12,810 nt of DNA, taken from contig JAUZPS010000073.1 in assembly GCA_030705945.1 (NCBI GenBank), forward strand, positions 1 to 12,810, given 5' to 3'. This DNA comes from Bacillota bacterium. Lineage in GTDB: Bacteria; Bacillota; Clostridia; Acetivibrionales; DSM-2933. The notes below the pieces were generated by a model, which did no database searches, was not told the DNA's origin, and saw only the letters and a list, made by a program, of their open reading frames with translations. A program made the translations under genes and the position numbers. Shown here in pieces: positions 1 to 6,670 of the stretch; the first letter of the stretch is position 1, and each line of letters starts with the position of its first letter.

Positions 1-57
1 AAATGCAGACGTATTAACTGCATTTTTAATGTAAAATCTTTTTCGTAACTTATATAG
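1..57 (+). repeat. Intergenic repeat A, copy A1 (cut by window edge)
   Basis: Near-identical to 1697-1753 and similar to 11416-11470. It contains a hairpin, AAATGCAG / CTGCATTT, around a 9-nt loop and followed by a short T-run, then a shared AT-rich tail ending in TTTTTCG. The loop differs by one base from A2 (ACGTATTAA versus ACATATTAA), so the stem is kept while the loop varies. The left end is missing. It lies in the same orientation as the downstream lipoprotein gene. Confidence 0.8.
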
Positions 58-103
58 TTTTAAATTGTAATAAACATTTGTTCTTACGAGGTACAAATTT
101 CAT

Positions 104-133
104 TTGAAATAACTGAACATATTGATATATAAT
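104..133 (+). promoter_or_regulatory. Sigma-A-type promoter of the deacetylase lipoprotein gene
   Basis: TTGAAA (104-109) and TATAAT (128-133) are separated by 18 bases. The predicted transcript start near 140 leaves a short leader containing the GGAGTGAG ribosome binding site (152-159) before ATG 165. Confidence 0.65.
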
Positions 134-164
134 TAAAATACTTCTTGGAATGGAGTGAGTACAA

Positions 165-1268
165 ATGAAAAAATATTTTAGAAGAAGATTATTGTTATTG
201 CTTAGTCTGATAGTAGTTTTATCAGGATGTTCAAATGTAAACGAGCAGGAAAAGAATGTTGCGGATAGCCCTACAAAAAACATGGAAGTAGGTCAGAAAC
301 CAAGTACTATTGCTACTCCGCTAGCAGCTACAGAGGCTCCAAAGATTGACTTAACAAAAGTAAAGCCAAATGAAATGGGAAAGATTATGGTAGTCATGTT
401 CCATAATTTTGTTGAATCATTCACTCCTACAAAATATGATAAGGGTGAATATACCACAACATTTGACAGCTTTAAACAGCTTCTTGGAGACCTTTATGAT
501 AAGGGTTATAGACTTATCAGCATGAATGATTATTTAAACAATAATATTAATGTTCCAGCAGGCTGTATTCCAATGGTATTTACTTTCGACGATGGAAGCG
601 CCGGACAGTTTAACCTCGTCAAAAGTGGTGATGCGCTTGTAGCTAACAGCAAATCAGCTGTTGGAATTATGGAGGAGTTCAACAAGACTCATCCTGATTT
701 TGGTTTAAAGGGAACCTTTTTTGTCAACTTAGGCGGCGAAACTTTTAATGGAGAAGGCGCTCTACCTGAACGTCTCAAGTACTTAGTTGATAAAGGTTTT
801 GATATCGGAAATCATACATTAACCCATGTTCACCTCAATGAAATAAAGTCAGCCGATAAGATTGAGGAAGAAATTGGCGGAAATCAAAAGAAAATGTTGG
901 AATTAGTTCCAGGTTACAAATTTAACACTTTTTCATTGCCTTTTGGTCAACCGACAAAATCTTTACAAGGATATGTAGTCAAGGGCTCATATCAAGGCGT
1001 TGATTATGAAAATCAGGTGATTGTTGAGGTCGGTTGGGATCCGACATATTCACCGATAAGTAAGAGTTTTAATCCATTATCGACGCATAGAGTCAGAGCG
1101 TCAGGTATTAAACCTGTTGACGCGGACTTAGCATGGTGGCTTAAAAACTTGTCAAAGGCTGATCAGTATGTTAGTGACGGAAATCCAAATACTATTTCTG
1201 TTCCAAAATCCAAAGAAGATGGTATTGACAAAAATAAACTTAAGGATAAAAAAGTTATAACATATTGA
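165..1268 (+). CDS. Polysaccharide deacetylase-family lipoprotein (NodB/CE4-like)
   Basis: 367 residues. The N-terminus has basic KK/RRR residues, a hydrophobic stretch and the lipobox LSGC (Cys22), so it should be lipid-anchored outside the cell. A low-complexity linker (about 25-65) leads into a NodB-like domain (about 70-330). TFDDG at 140-144 carries the catalytic-base and metal Asp pair, and HTLTH at 217-221 supplies the two metal His. The usual R-x-P-P-Y-G motif reads FSLPFG (256-261), so the conserved Arg is replaced. The family removes acetyl groups from peptidoglycan or other N- or O-acetylated polysaccharides; the substrate here cannot be told. The insert between motifs 1 and 2 (about 150-180) is longer than in short NodB proteins. 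ATG 165 is chosen because GGAGTGAG lies 5 bases upstream. It appears monocistronic, with a promoter at 104-133 and a terminator at 1355-1398. Confidence 0.88.
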   Translation: MKKYFRRRLLLLLSLIVVLSGCSNVNEQEKNVADSPTKNMEVGQKPSTIATPLAATEAPKIDLTKVKPNEMGKIMVVMFHNFVESFTPTKYDKGEYTTTFDSFKQLLGDLYDKGYRLISMNDYLNNNINVPAGCIPMVFTFDDGSAGQFNLVKSGDALVANSKSAVGIMEEFNKTHPDFGLKGTFFVNLGGETFNGEGALPERLKYLVDKGFDIGNHTLTHVHLNEIKSADKIEEEIGGNQKKMLELVPGYKFNTFSLPFGQPTKSLQGYVVKGSYQGVDYENQVIVEVGWDPTYSPISKSFNPLSTHRVRASGIKPVDADLAWWLKNLSKADQYVSDGNPNTISVPKSKEDGIDKNKLKDKKVITY

Positions 1269-1354
1269 TCAAAAATAAATACAGAATTTGCAAAATAATT
1301 AATACTAATATATAATATGTATTAATTATACAATAATTATACAATTAATACATT

Positions 1355-1398
1355 ATATACTTTGAAATAGAATAATATATTTCAAAGTATATTTTTTT
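1355..1398 (+). terminator. Rho-independent terminator after the deacetylase gene
   Basis: A perfect 15-bp AT-rich stem (1355-1369 with 1378-1392) and an 8-nt loop are followed by seven T (1392-1398). The stem is poor in GC, so efficiency is uncertain. A second small perfect inverted repeat (1297-1305 / 1319-1327) lies between the stop codon and this hairpin. Confidence 0.7.
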
Positions 1399-1500
1399 AC
1401 GTGTTTTATAATTGGTTTAATTATACAAATACTGTGATGCAATTAATTGTAATATATTAAAATACATTTCCGCCATTTATAAAACGCGATAAATTCATCT

Positions 1501-1603
1501 ATATAAAAAGCAATTAATCTTTTACATTTGCCTATCACAAAATAACGTTAAAGCGTTCGTTATTTTGCTCCGTCAAATGTAAGATTAATAGTGCTTTTTA
1601 TAT
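1501..1603 (-). repeat. Palindromic element B, copy B1
   Basis: A 103-bp element that is the exact reverse complement of B2 (2331-2433). Its ends form an imperfect 26-nt terminal inverted repeat (AAAAAGCA... to ...TGCTTTTT). A perfect 10-bp inner stem (CAAAATAACG / CGTTATTTTG) surrounds a 10-nt loop. Both ends finish in GC-TTTTT, so RNA from either strand would be a long hairpin followed by five U. It looks like a MITE-like or REP-like intergenic unit; no coding capacity is seen. Confidence 0.9.
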
Positions 1604-1655
1604 ATATATTTTGCAAGAAATATTTTACATACATTTTTTATATTGCAAAATATAT
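1604..1655. repeat. 13-bp perfect inverted repeat beside B1
   Basis: ATATATTTTGCAA (1604-1616) pairs perfectly with TTGCAAAATATAT (1643-1655) around a 26-nt AT-rich loop. It directly abuts B1. Function is unknown; with no T-run after it on either strand, it is not an obvious terminator. Confidence 0.5.
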
Positions 1656-1679
1656 ACCTTGATTCATAAGTTTCGAAAA

Positions 1680-1753
1680 GTTCAGCTTTGATAGGTAAAA
1701 TGCAGACATATTAACTGCATTTTTAATGTAAAATCTTTTTCGCAACTTATATA
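1680..1753 (+). repeat. Intergenic repeat A, copy A2
   Basis: The fullest copy of family A. It shares its left boundary (GTTCAGCTTTGATAG) with A3 at 11400 and its right part with A1. It has a perfect 9-bp stem, AAAATGCAG / CTGCATTTT, followed by five T in all. It sits about 90 bp upstream of the ORF at 1844, in the same orientation. Confidence 0.85.
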
Positions 1754-1843
1754 TTTGAATAAAGCTTACATGCCTACGTAAGTTTTATGTATTAGCCTTC
1801 ACAAAGCTCAAACAAACAACATATTTACATAGGGGTGTTTAAA

Positions 1844-2155
1844 ATGATGAAAGAGAATGCGAAAAAGGAAATGACAGATTATGACATTAAACGAAAAGCA
1901 GTTAAATTGGTAGTCGCTCATCTAAAGAAAAAGGTGACAACGGACTACTTAGGGTCAGAACACATTAACAGTTGGATCAATGAAATGGAGAAAGTTCTCG
2001 AGAAACAAGATTTTAATCTGCCGGAATATTTTGAGATGAAAAAACAACTAAATGATGTCATCGAACGTACTTTGGATGAAGAAATGAGATACAAGATTCG
2101 GGATTCATGGTATAGTTTTGGGAAAGCGCTTGATAAAAAAGTTAAGAAAATATAA
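1844..2155 (+). CDS. Small helical protein of unknown function
   Basis: 103 residues, not recognised. The sequence is highly charged and probably all-helical, rich in Lys and Glu (KRKAVKLVVAHLKKK near the start, then a coiled-coil-like ENWINE/EKVLEK region and a Lys-rich C-terminal tail). It has no signal peptide or membrane segment, so it is probably cytosolic. The frame is open from GTG 1835, but AGGGGTG (1831-1837) is the ribosome binding site, so ATG 1844 (6-base spacer) or ATG 1847 is the likely start. It is bracketed by identical inverted elements B1 and B2 and has repeat A2 just upstream and repeat C1 starting 6 bases after the stop. I find no convincing promoter between A2 and the gene, so transcription is uncertain. 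It could be cargo of a mobile unit or an ordinary orphan. Confidence 0.6.
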   Translation: MMKENAKKEMTDYDIKRKAVKLVVAHLKKKVTTDYLGSEHINSWINEMEKVLEKQDFNLPEYFEMKKQLNDVIERTLDEEMRYKIRDSWYSFGKALDKKVKKI

Positions 2156-2161
2156 ACTTGG

Positions 2162-2256
2162 CAGTATCAGAAGAACTAATCAACTGATCGTTTCAAAAAC
2201 TAGATATTATTGGTTTTTATCATAAAAACTTGAACAAGGAATTTTTTGATCCTTAA
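2162..2256 (+). repeat. Intergenic repeat C, copy C1 (diverged)
   Basis: Shares long blocks with C2: a CAGTATCA-like start, ACTGATCGTTTCAAAAAC in the middle, and AACTTGAACAAGGAATTTTTTG near the end. The closing GAAACnCCC arm has decayed to GATCC. It starts only 6 bases after the stop of the 1844 gene. Confidence 0.75.
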
Positions 2257-2330
2257 GCTCAAAGAGAACCAATAAAGCCAACTGATTTAGAACTTTACAG
2301 TTAGGTGTCAATAATTATATAATATTAGGT

Positions 2331-2433
2331 ATATAAAAAGCACTATTAATCTTACATTTGACGGAGCAAAATAACGAACGCTTTAACGTTATTTTGTGAT
2401 AGGCAAATGTAAAAGATTAATTGCTTTTTATAT
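2331..2433 (+). repeat. Palindromic element B, copy B2
   Basis: 103 bp, identical to B1 in reverse orientation, with a further base or two of match on each side. It differs from B3 by one internal base and from B4 by two. Its right end runs straight into C2 with no intervening sequence. Confidence 0.9.
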
Positions 2434-2525
2434 AGTATCAAAAAAATAACTGATCGTTTCAAAAACTTGATATAATGGGTTTTCATCATATAAACTTGAA
2501 CAGGGAATTTTTTGAAACGCCCTTA
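2433..2525 (+). repeat. Intergenic repeat C, copy C2
   Basis: Complete-looking copy. It begins TAGTATCAAAAAAATAA and holds an inverted pair, GTTTCAAAAA and TTTTTTGAAAC, near the middle and right end. It contains TTGATATAAT (2467-2476), which fits an extended -10 box (TGn-TATAAT) pointing toward the flavoprotein operon. Confidence 0.85.
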
Positions 2526-2530
2526 TATAA

Positions 2531-2558
2531 TTGAAAGTTGAAATGGAAATATTATACA
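2531..2558 (+). promoter_or_regulatory. Possible promoter of the 2633-3979 operon
   Basis: TTGAAA (2531-2536), a 16-base spacer and TATACA (2553-2558). A perfect 14-bp palindrome, AATGATATATCATT (2569-2582), lies just downstream and could be an operator. The AT-rich background makes chance matches likely. Confidence 0.4.
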
Positions 2559-2632
2559 AATTTTGGGAAATGATATATCATTAATTTACTAAAATTATTA
2601 ACTAATTGGAAAGTTGTTATGGAGGTAAAAGT

Positions 2633-2800
2633 ATGATTATTAGTAAATTAATTTTTAAAAATCGTGATAACAATGTTGCAGACAAGATTAGAAAAGATTT
2701 ATTGAAGGTTTTCAAGGTAAAAGGAATTAATGTTTCTAAGCTAATTATTGAAGAAAAGTTAAATAGGCTTAATCTGGAAGTCTGTATTAAGGGAGAATAA
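2633..2800 (+). CDS. Small protein of unknown function (55 aa)
   Basis: Not recognised. ATG 2633 is chosen because GGAGG (2621-2625) lies 7 bases upstream; the frame is open from TTG 2606, but that codon has no binding site. The pattern is a short strand (MIISKLIFKN), an amphipathic helix (NVADKIRKDLLKVFKVKG), then a second strand/helix ending LEVCIKGE. This would fit a tiny alpha/beta fold with one Cys. It has no signal or membrane segment. It lies 59 bp upstream of the flavin-reductase-like gene on the same strand, so co-transcription is likely. The good ribosome binding site and the periodic hydrophobic pattern support a real gene. Confidence 0.6.
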   Translation: MIISKLIFKNRDNNVADKIRKDLLKVFKVKGINVSKLIIEEKLNRLNLEVCIKGE

Positions 2801-2859
2801 ATAATAAAAAAGCAGCTGTGGCTAGGAGCAAACTGGCGATGCTAATAAGGAGAAAAGCT

Positions 2860-3375
2860 ATGAGTGAAATATTTAAATCAATAAGTCCTGAAGATATAAG
2901 TGAAAACGTTTTTAAGTTGATTGGCGAAGATTGGACGCTTATCACAGCTGGAACATTAGAAAAGCATAATACTATGACTGCTAGTTGGGGTGGCTTTGGA
3001 GTGTTATGGGGTAAAAAAGTCGCGTTTATTTTTGTAAGACCTCAAAGGTATACTTATGAATTTCTTGAGAAACAAAATAATTTTACATTATCATTTTTTG
3101 GTCAAGAGTACCGTGATGTATTAAAATTATGCGGGTCTAAATCGGGAAGAGATATAAACAAAGTAGCTGAGGCAGGGATAACGCCTATTGGAGAAATGCC
3201 AGGAAAGGTTTATTTTAAAGAGTCAAGATTGGTGATAATAACCAAAAAACTATACTTTCAGGATATTAACCCGGAAAATTTTTTGGATCCGGAAATTGCA
3301 AAAAATTACCCCGGAAAAGACTACCATAGACTTTACATAGGTGAAATTGAAAACGTTTTGATAAAGAATGATTAA
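2860..3375 (+). CDS. Flavin reductase-like / flavoredoxin-family protein
   Basis: 171 residues from ATG 2860, with AAGGAG (2847-2852) 7 bases upstream. The frame extends back to GTG 2818, but those extra 14 codons overlap the ribosome binding site. It reads as a single flavin-reductase-like FMN-binding domain. A segment about 'TLITAGTLEKHNTMTASWGG' resembles the family's early strand and flavin-phosphate region; 'FVRPQRYTYEFLEK' and 'FTLSFFGQEYRDVLKLCG' match the typical R-P-x-R-Y-T and F-x-L-N/S-F patterns. These proteins bind FMN and pass electrons from NAD(P)H or ferredoxin-type donors; the partner is unknown. The FMN-reductase gene follows on the same strand, suggesting a flavin electron-transfer pair in the cytosol. 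Confidence 0.82.
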   Translation: MSEIFKSISPEDISENVFKLIGEDWTLITAGTLEKHNTMTASWGGFGVLWGKKVAFIFVRPQRYTYEFLEKQNNFTLSFFGQEYRDVLKLCGSKSGRDINKVAEAGITPIGEMPGKVYFKESRLVIITKKLYFQDINPENFLDPEIAKNYPGKDYHRLYIGEIENVLIKND

Positions 3376-3400
3376 AAATATATAGGGGTTGATGGCTATC

Positions 3401-3979
3401 ATGAAGGTTATTGCAATAAACGGAAGTCCAAGGGAAAATGGCAATACTAAACAGAGTCTTGAAATTATTGAAAAGGTACTTGTCAAAAATGGTATCGAAG
3501 TTGAATTTGTTCAGCTTGGAGGTATGCTTTTACACGGCTGCAGAGCATGCGGCGGGTGTTTCAAAAATAAAAACAGACGCTGCGCAATTGAGAAGGATGG
3601 GTTAAATGATATTCTGCAAAAAGTTTTTGACGCAGATGGGATCATCATAGGCTCACCGACTTACTTTAGCAATGTAACTACTGAAGTAAAGGCATTTATC
3701 GATAGATGCGGCTATGTGTCAAAAGCAAATAATGGTTTATTAAAACATAAGGTTGGAGCTCCTGTTGTGGCAGTGAGACGCTCTGGAGCAAACTTTGTAT
3801 ACTCAGCCATCAACTTTTTCTTTGGTATTGCTGAAATGCCTATTGCTACATCAAGTTATTGGAATATGACAGTTGCCAGAGATATTGGAGAAATTCAAAA
3901 GGATGAAGAGGGAAAACACACATTTGAGAATTTAGGAGAAAATATGGCATGGATGCTAAAGAAATTAAGGAATGATTGA
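3401..3979 (+). CDS. NAD(P)H-dependent FMN reductase / iron-sulfur flavoprotein-like
   Basis: 192 residues if it starts MKVIAINGSPR at ATG 3401. ATG 3392 is also possible: AGGGG at 3384-3388 is 3 bases from 3392 and 12 from 3401, so neither spacing is ideal. The flavodoxin-like fold shows the FMN phosphate loop NGSPRENGNT (about 7-16) and GSPTYFSNVT (about 85-94), the second flavin loop. Cys47, Cys50, Cys53 and Cys61 form C-x2-C-x2-C-x7-C, the compact motif that carries a 4Fe-4S cluster in archaeal and clostridial iron-sulfur flavoproteins. Many clostridial FMN reductases carry this motif without a proven cluster. Length agrees with the iron-sulfur flavoprotein family (about 190). It is probably co-transcribed with the flavin-reductase-like gene ending 25 bases upstream, giving a redox pair. 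Confidence 0.82.
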   Translation: MKVIAINGSPRENGNTKQSLEIIEKVLVKNGIEVEFVQLGGMLLHGCRACGGCFKNKNRRCAIEKDGLNDILQKVFDADGIIIGSPTYFSNVTTEVKAFIDRCGYVSKANNGLLKHKVGAPVVAVRRSGANFVYSAINFFFGIAEMPIATSSYWNMTVARDIGEIQKDEEGKHTFENLGENMAWMLKKLRND

Positions 3980-4076
3980 AAAATTACTTCCGATTCCAAT
4001 ATGGAGAAAGTACTATTTTTAGTTATTGGACTAAGGTGTCTATGATGGTAATAAATAATTTAAAATGTTTACGACA

Positions 4077-4185
4077 AATTAAAAGATAAGTCACTCCAGA
4101 TTGTCTATCCAATTGCTCAAATAACCAAGATCAGGGTTATTTCGCAGTTGGATATTTTATATTTTGAGACGACTTATCTTTAATT
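4077..4185. repeat. Long imperfect hairpin D
   Basis: The outer arms AATTAAAAGATAAGTCACTC (4077-4096) and the complement at 4166-4185 pair with a few mismatches. An inner stem (4107-4126 with 4135-4153) pairs almost perfectly around an 8-nt loop, giving a 109-nt rod. No T-run follows on the plus strand. No second copy occurs in the window. It may be a single member of another palindromic family, or a structured RNA between the flavoprotein operon and the next unit. Confidence 0.6.
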
Positions 4186-4192
4186 ATATATT

Positions 4193-4219
4193 AAAAGCGC
4201 TATTAAAGTTATATTTGAC
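4193..4219 (+). repeat. Decayed arm of a B element
   Basis: 27 bases match the left arm of B (AAAAGCACTATTAATCTT...) at all but about four positions. The downstream half is not clearly recognisable, so this is probably an old, broken copy. Confidence 0.45.
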
Positions 4220-4352
4220 ATTTACCCTGAAAAGGAATTATAATTAGTTGAATGTAATATGGATAAAACTTCTCAGTATTACTATATCACAAAAGCAAAT
4301 GTTTGTCAACACAAAATAAAAATTTTTTATAATTTAGAGAGGAGTAGAAATT

Positions 4353-4820
4353 ATGTTTTTGCCTATGGTTTTAAACTCATTAAACCCATTATTAAAGGAG
4401 ACGTTCGTCAACGAACTGCTCAAATGCAATGAAAGGACAAAAGACTATGGCCTTGTATTGACTCCTGAGGGCGCAGAAAGCATTATCGAGGCAAGAAATA
4501 ATATTTTGAACAGCCTTGGAAGGGTCGATATGGGGATTGAAGTTGCGCTTGGGTTGATTGAAAACTTTTATACTTCTACTTTTATCAATGAAGAGAACTA
4601 TGTATCTGTACTGAATGAATTTCAGGAGATATTCTACTATATGAAAAACGAAACAGAAGATATGATTTCTGATGATAAATTAATATGTATTATCAAAGAT
4701 TATTATGAGAATTTATGCGGAGGCTCTCTTGAACTTCTCAAAAGCTGTCTTGAGGAATTTATACACGATTTCAGGAGAAAAGCTCATACTGCTGAAGCTG
4801 GGTTAGGAGGGGAGGAATAG
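4353..4820 (+). CDS. Hypothetical helical protein, DUF6323-like
   Basis: 155 residues. From memory, the pattern resembles DUF6323 proteins of Firmicutes: GLVLTPEGAESIIEARNN, then LNSLGRVDMGIEV, then EFQEIFYYMKNETEDMISDDKL and finally a G-S-L-E-L motif. I could not check this. It is predicted mostly helical, acidic and soluble, with no signal peptide. Function is unknown. The start at ATG 4353 has GAGGAG (4338-4343) about 9 bases upstream. The next gene begins 3 bases after this stop, and its ribosome binding site lies inside this gene's 3' end, so the two are very probably translationally coupled and co-functional. A weak TTGTCA/TATAAT pair (4303-4333) lies just upstream, but its transcript start would fall inside the binding site. 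Confidence 0.75.
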   Translation: MFLPMVLNSLNPLLKETFVNELLKCNERTKDYGLVLTPEGAESIIEARNNILNSLGRVDMGIEVALGLIENFYTSTFINEENYVSVLNEFQEIFYYMKNETEDMISDDKLICIIKDYYENLCGGSLELLKSCLEEFIHDFRRKAHTAEAGLGGEE

Positions 4821-4823
4821 GTA

Positions 4824-6257
4824 ATGGAACAGAGGGACAATAGCGGTCAGACACTGGCCGTTCAGAGCAAAATAAATTCAACAAACCTCAAAAAAAGTCA
4901 ATATACAATAGCTCTATTAAATGAGTCTTTCCGGGTTGGATTAATGAGTAGGGAAGAGATAAATAATATTCAAATTCAAATAATGCAGATTCTGAAAGAA
5001 TTAATAGCAAGGTATACAAAGGGGGAAAGCTCTTCTGTTTGCGCATATACCGCAGAAAGTATATTGAACTCAATTTTATATTGTATTGACGCTTATGCTT
5101 TAGGTTGTGATAGCCCTGAGGAAGCAATATGCCACCTTAAGAGCCTGCAAATTAGTAAATTATATGAAAGAGGAGTAAAAAGCGTAAGCAGGTGGCTTGA
5201 AGAAGCCAGAGAGCTATATAAAAAAGTTAGAAAAAATAAATTGAATGTGGGACTTGAATCCTATGATCATACGATAAATGAAGATATTCCTCTGTATTTT
5301 ACAAACTGCGGGATAGTTTTCGATGCTCATAATGGGGCTGCCAGTATAGATTATCAATTGACTTTTGATGATATGAGCATCAACGGAATATTGTACATGA
5401 AAAACTATCTTGAGCATTTATGGATTGAAAATGCCTTTTGCAAATATTTTAACTCAGAGGATATTGAGAAATTACTTTCCGATTTTGGCAGAACAATAGG
5501 AATGGATTATAAAATTGAATTGATCAATATCTTTGAACTGGTTTTTAATAACGCGGTATTTGCAATTCTTGCGGGTATACCAGAGGGGCTTAGAATTTCT
5601 CAATATCATTTTGATCTGTTAAGTGGCAAACTTAAAGCTTTAGATGACTCTGAAATTGATAAATATATATGTCAGACGGTTGAAAAACTTGTTAAAAACA
5701 TGAATATCTGCGAATTAAATATACTGGATTATATATACCGGTATAAAACTGTTTTTACTCAAAGGGTAATCAGGTTAGTTAGAATTGATTCATTAAGAGG
5801 CATTATTTTAACTGAAAAGGAAGAGATAAAGAAGGGCTATACTATTTTGTTTGAAAATGGCAAAGAAATGAAGATCGAGGATTTTAATTTATTTATTAAG
5901 AAGTTGATGAAGCTTAAAAATACAGAAGACAAGATTGCTTTAATAAAGTCTGGAATTGAATCCCTAAATGACTTTGTTGATTTATTGGCATCCGATTGTC
6001 TCTTTGGGAAAGAGTTTGAAGCATTGTTTAATGAATTAGGGGATATGGAACTTGCTATACTTGCAAAAATGGCGCTTTATGAGGAGATAAGGAGCGACTT
6101 TCGAGGCCTCAGAAGCGTAATTTCAGAGAAAAAGGAAAGCAGGGTTGAATGGCATATTTGCTTTGTGGAATTTTTAAAAAAGTCAGGAATAGATAGGATA
6201 GAATCAATTGAAAGGTTATTGGGCGAAATTGATTACACGGAGATAAGTTTTTATTAA
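4824..6257 (+). CDS. Hypothetical protein, DUF6179-like
   Basis: 477 residues, predicted almost wholly helical and soluble. From memory the N-terminal pattern resembles DUF6179: LNESFRVGLMSREEINNIQIQI, then YTKGESSSVCAYTAESILNSI, then CIDAYALGCDSPEEA, with about this length. DUF6179 is an uncharacterised family of Clostridia usually found next to the shorter DUF6323. No catalytic motif, ATP-binding loop or membrane span is visible. The start ATG 4824 has a very strong binding site (AGGAGGGGAGG, 4805-4815) within the preceding gene. Mentions of a shared job with the upstream protein are inference from the 3-base gap. Confidence 0.75.
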   Translation: MEQRDNSGQTLAVQSKINSTNLKKSQYTIALLNESFRVGLMSREEINNIQIQIMQILKELIARYTKGESSSVCAYTAESILNSILYCIDAYALGCDSPEEAICHLKSLQISKLYERGVKSVSRWLEEARELYKKVRKNKLNVGLESYDHTINEDIPLYFTNCGIVFDAHNGAASIDYQLTFDDMSINGILYMKNYLEHLWIENAFCKYFNSEDIEKLLSDFGRTIGMDYKIELINIFELVFNNAVFAILAGIPEGLRISQYHFDLLSGKLKALDDSEIDKYICQTVEKLVKNMNICELNILDYIYRYKTVFTQRVIRLVRIDSLRGIILTEKEEIKKGYTILFENGKEMKIEDFNLFIKKLMKLKNTEDKIALIKSGIESLNDFVDLLASDCLFGKEFEALFNELGDMELAILAKMALYEEIRSDFRGLRSVISEKKESRVEWHICFVEFLKKSGIDRIESIERLLGEIDYTEISFY

Positions 6258-6342
6258 ATTACTCAACTCTCACACTTCAAATTAAGCAGCCATAAAAACA
6301 GTTATTAATTTCAATTACATTTGGATATAGATTTGATAGGCG

Positions 6343-6445
6343 TAAGGGAGTTTCAAAAAATTCCTTGTTCAAGTTTTGTATGATAAAAACCCATTATATC
6401 AAGTTTTTGAAACTCCCAGTTGACCAGTTTATTTTTTTGATACTA
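6343..6445 (-). repeat. Intergenic repeat C, copy C3
   Basis: In reverse orientation it matches C2 over its whole length, including the TAGTATCAAAAAAATAA end and the CTTGATATAATGGG block. It adds a short insertion that completes a 14-bp terminal inverted repeat, GGGAGTTTCAAAAA / TTTTTGAAACTCCC. This makes it the best-preserved palindromic form of C. Confidence 0.85.
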
Positions 6446-6612
6446 CCTAACGTCATGATAATATGGTCGCAAGAATATTAATGATGTGGGAAAGTTGAGT
6501 AGATTATATATAATATGATGAGCATCTTACATTTTCAGAAGCAAACATCCAATGCCTCTGTGGGGGTTTGCTAGGAAAGTTCGTATTGTTCGGTACCTGT
6601 TGCATGAAATAT

Positions 6613-6655
6613 TTTACCCAGCTATTACGAATGTTTATTATAATAGCTGGGTAAA
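6613..6655. terminator. Perfect 15-bp stem between convergent genes
   Basis: TTTACCCAGCTATTA (6613-6627) pairs fully with 6641-6655 around a 13-nt loop. It begins 16 bases after the stop of the minus-strand YccF-like gene and lies in the convergent gap with the DUF6179-like gene. Neither strand has a clean T-run, so intrinsic termination is likely but not certain. Confidence 0.5.
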
Positions 6656-6670
6656 GGAAAGTTAGACATA

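Larger units (their letters stand above)
6258..6670. other. Gene-free stretch holding repeats and hairpins
   Basis: 413 bp without a credible gene. It contains a B-like arm (about 6294-6323, decayed), repeat C3 (6343-6445), a small hairpin AGCAAAC / GTTTGCT (about 6539-6571) and a perfect 15-bp stem at 6613-6655. The segment 6446-6538 shows nothing I can name. Confidence 0.6.

Noticed and set aside
1835..1843. GTG start of the 1844 gene
   Set aside because: GTG lies inside the AGGGGTG ribosome binding site; ATG 1844 or 1847 is better placed.
1501..2433. Insertion sequence or composite transposon with transposase
   Set aside because: The only ORF between the repeats is 103 residues and shows no transposase motif; listed only as a possible mobile unit.
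2818..2859. Upstream GTG start of the flavin-reductase-like gene
   Set aside because: The extra codons overlap the AAGGAG site serving ATG 2860 and do not match the family N-terminus.
4303..4333. TTGTCA/TATAAT promoter before the DUF6323-like gene
   Set aside because: The spacer is 19 bases and the start would fall in the ribosome binding site, so the call is too weak to list.
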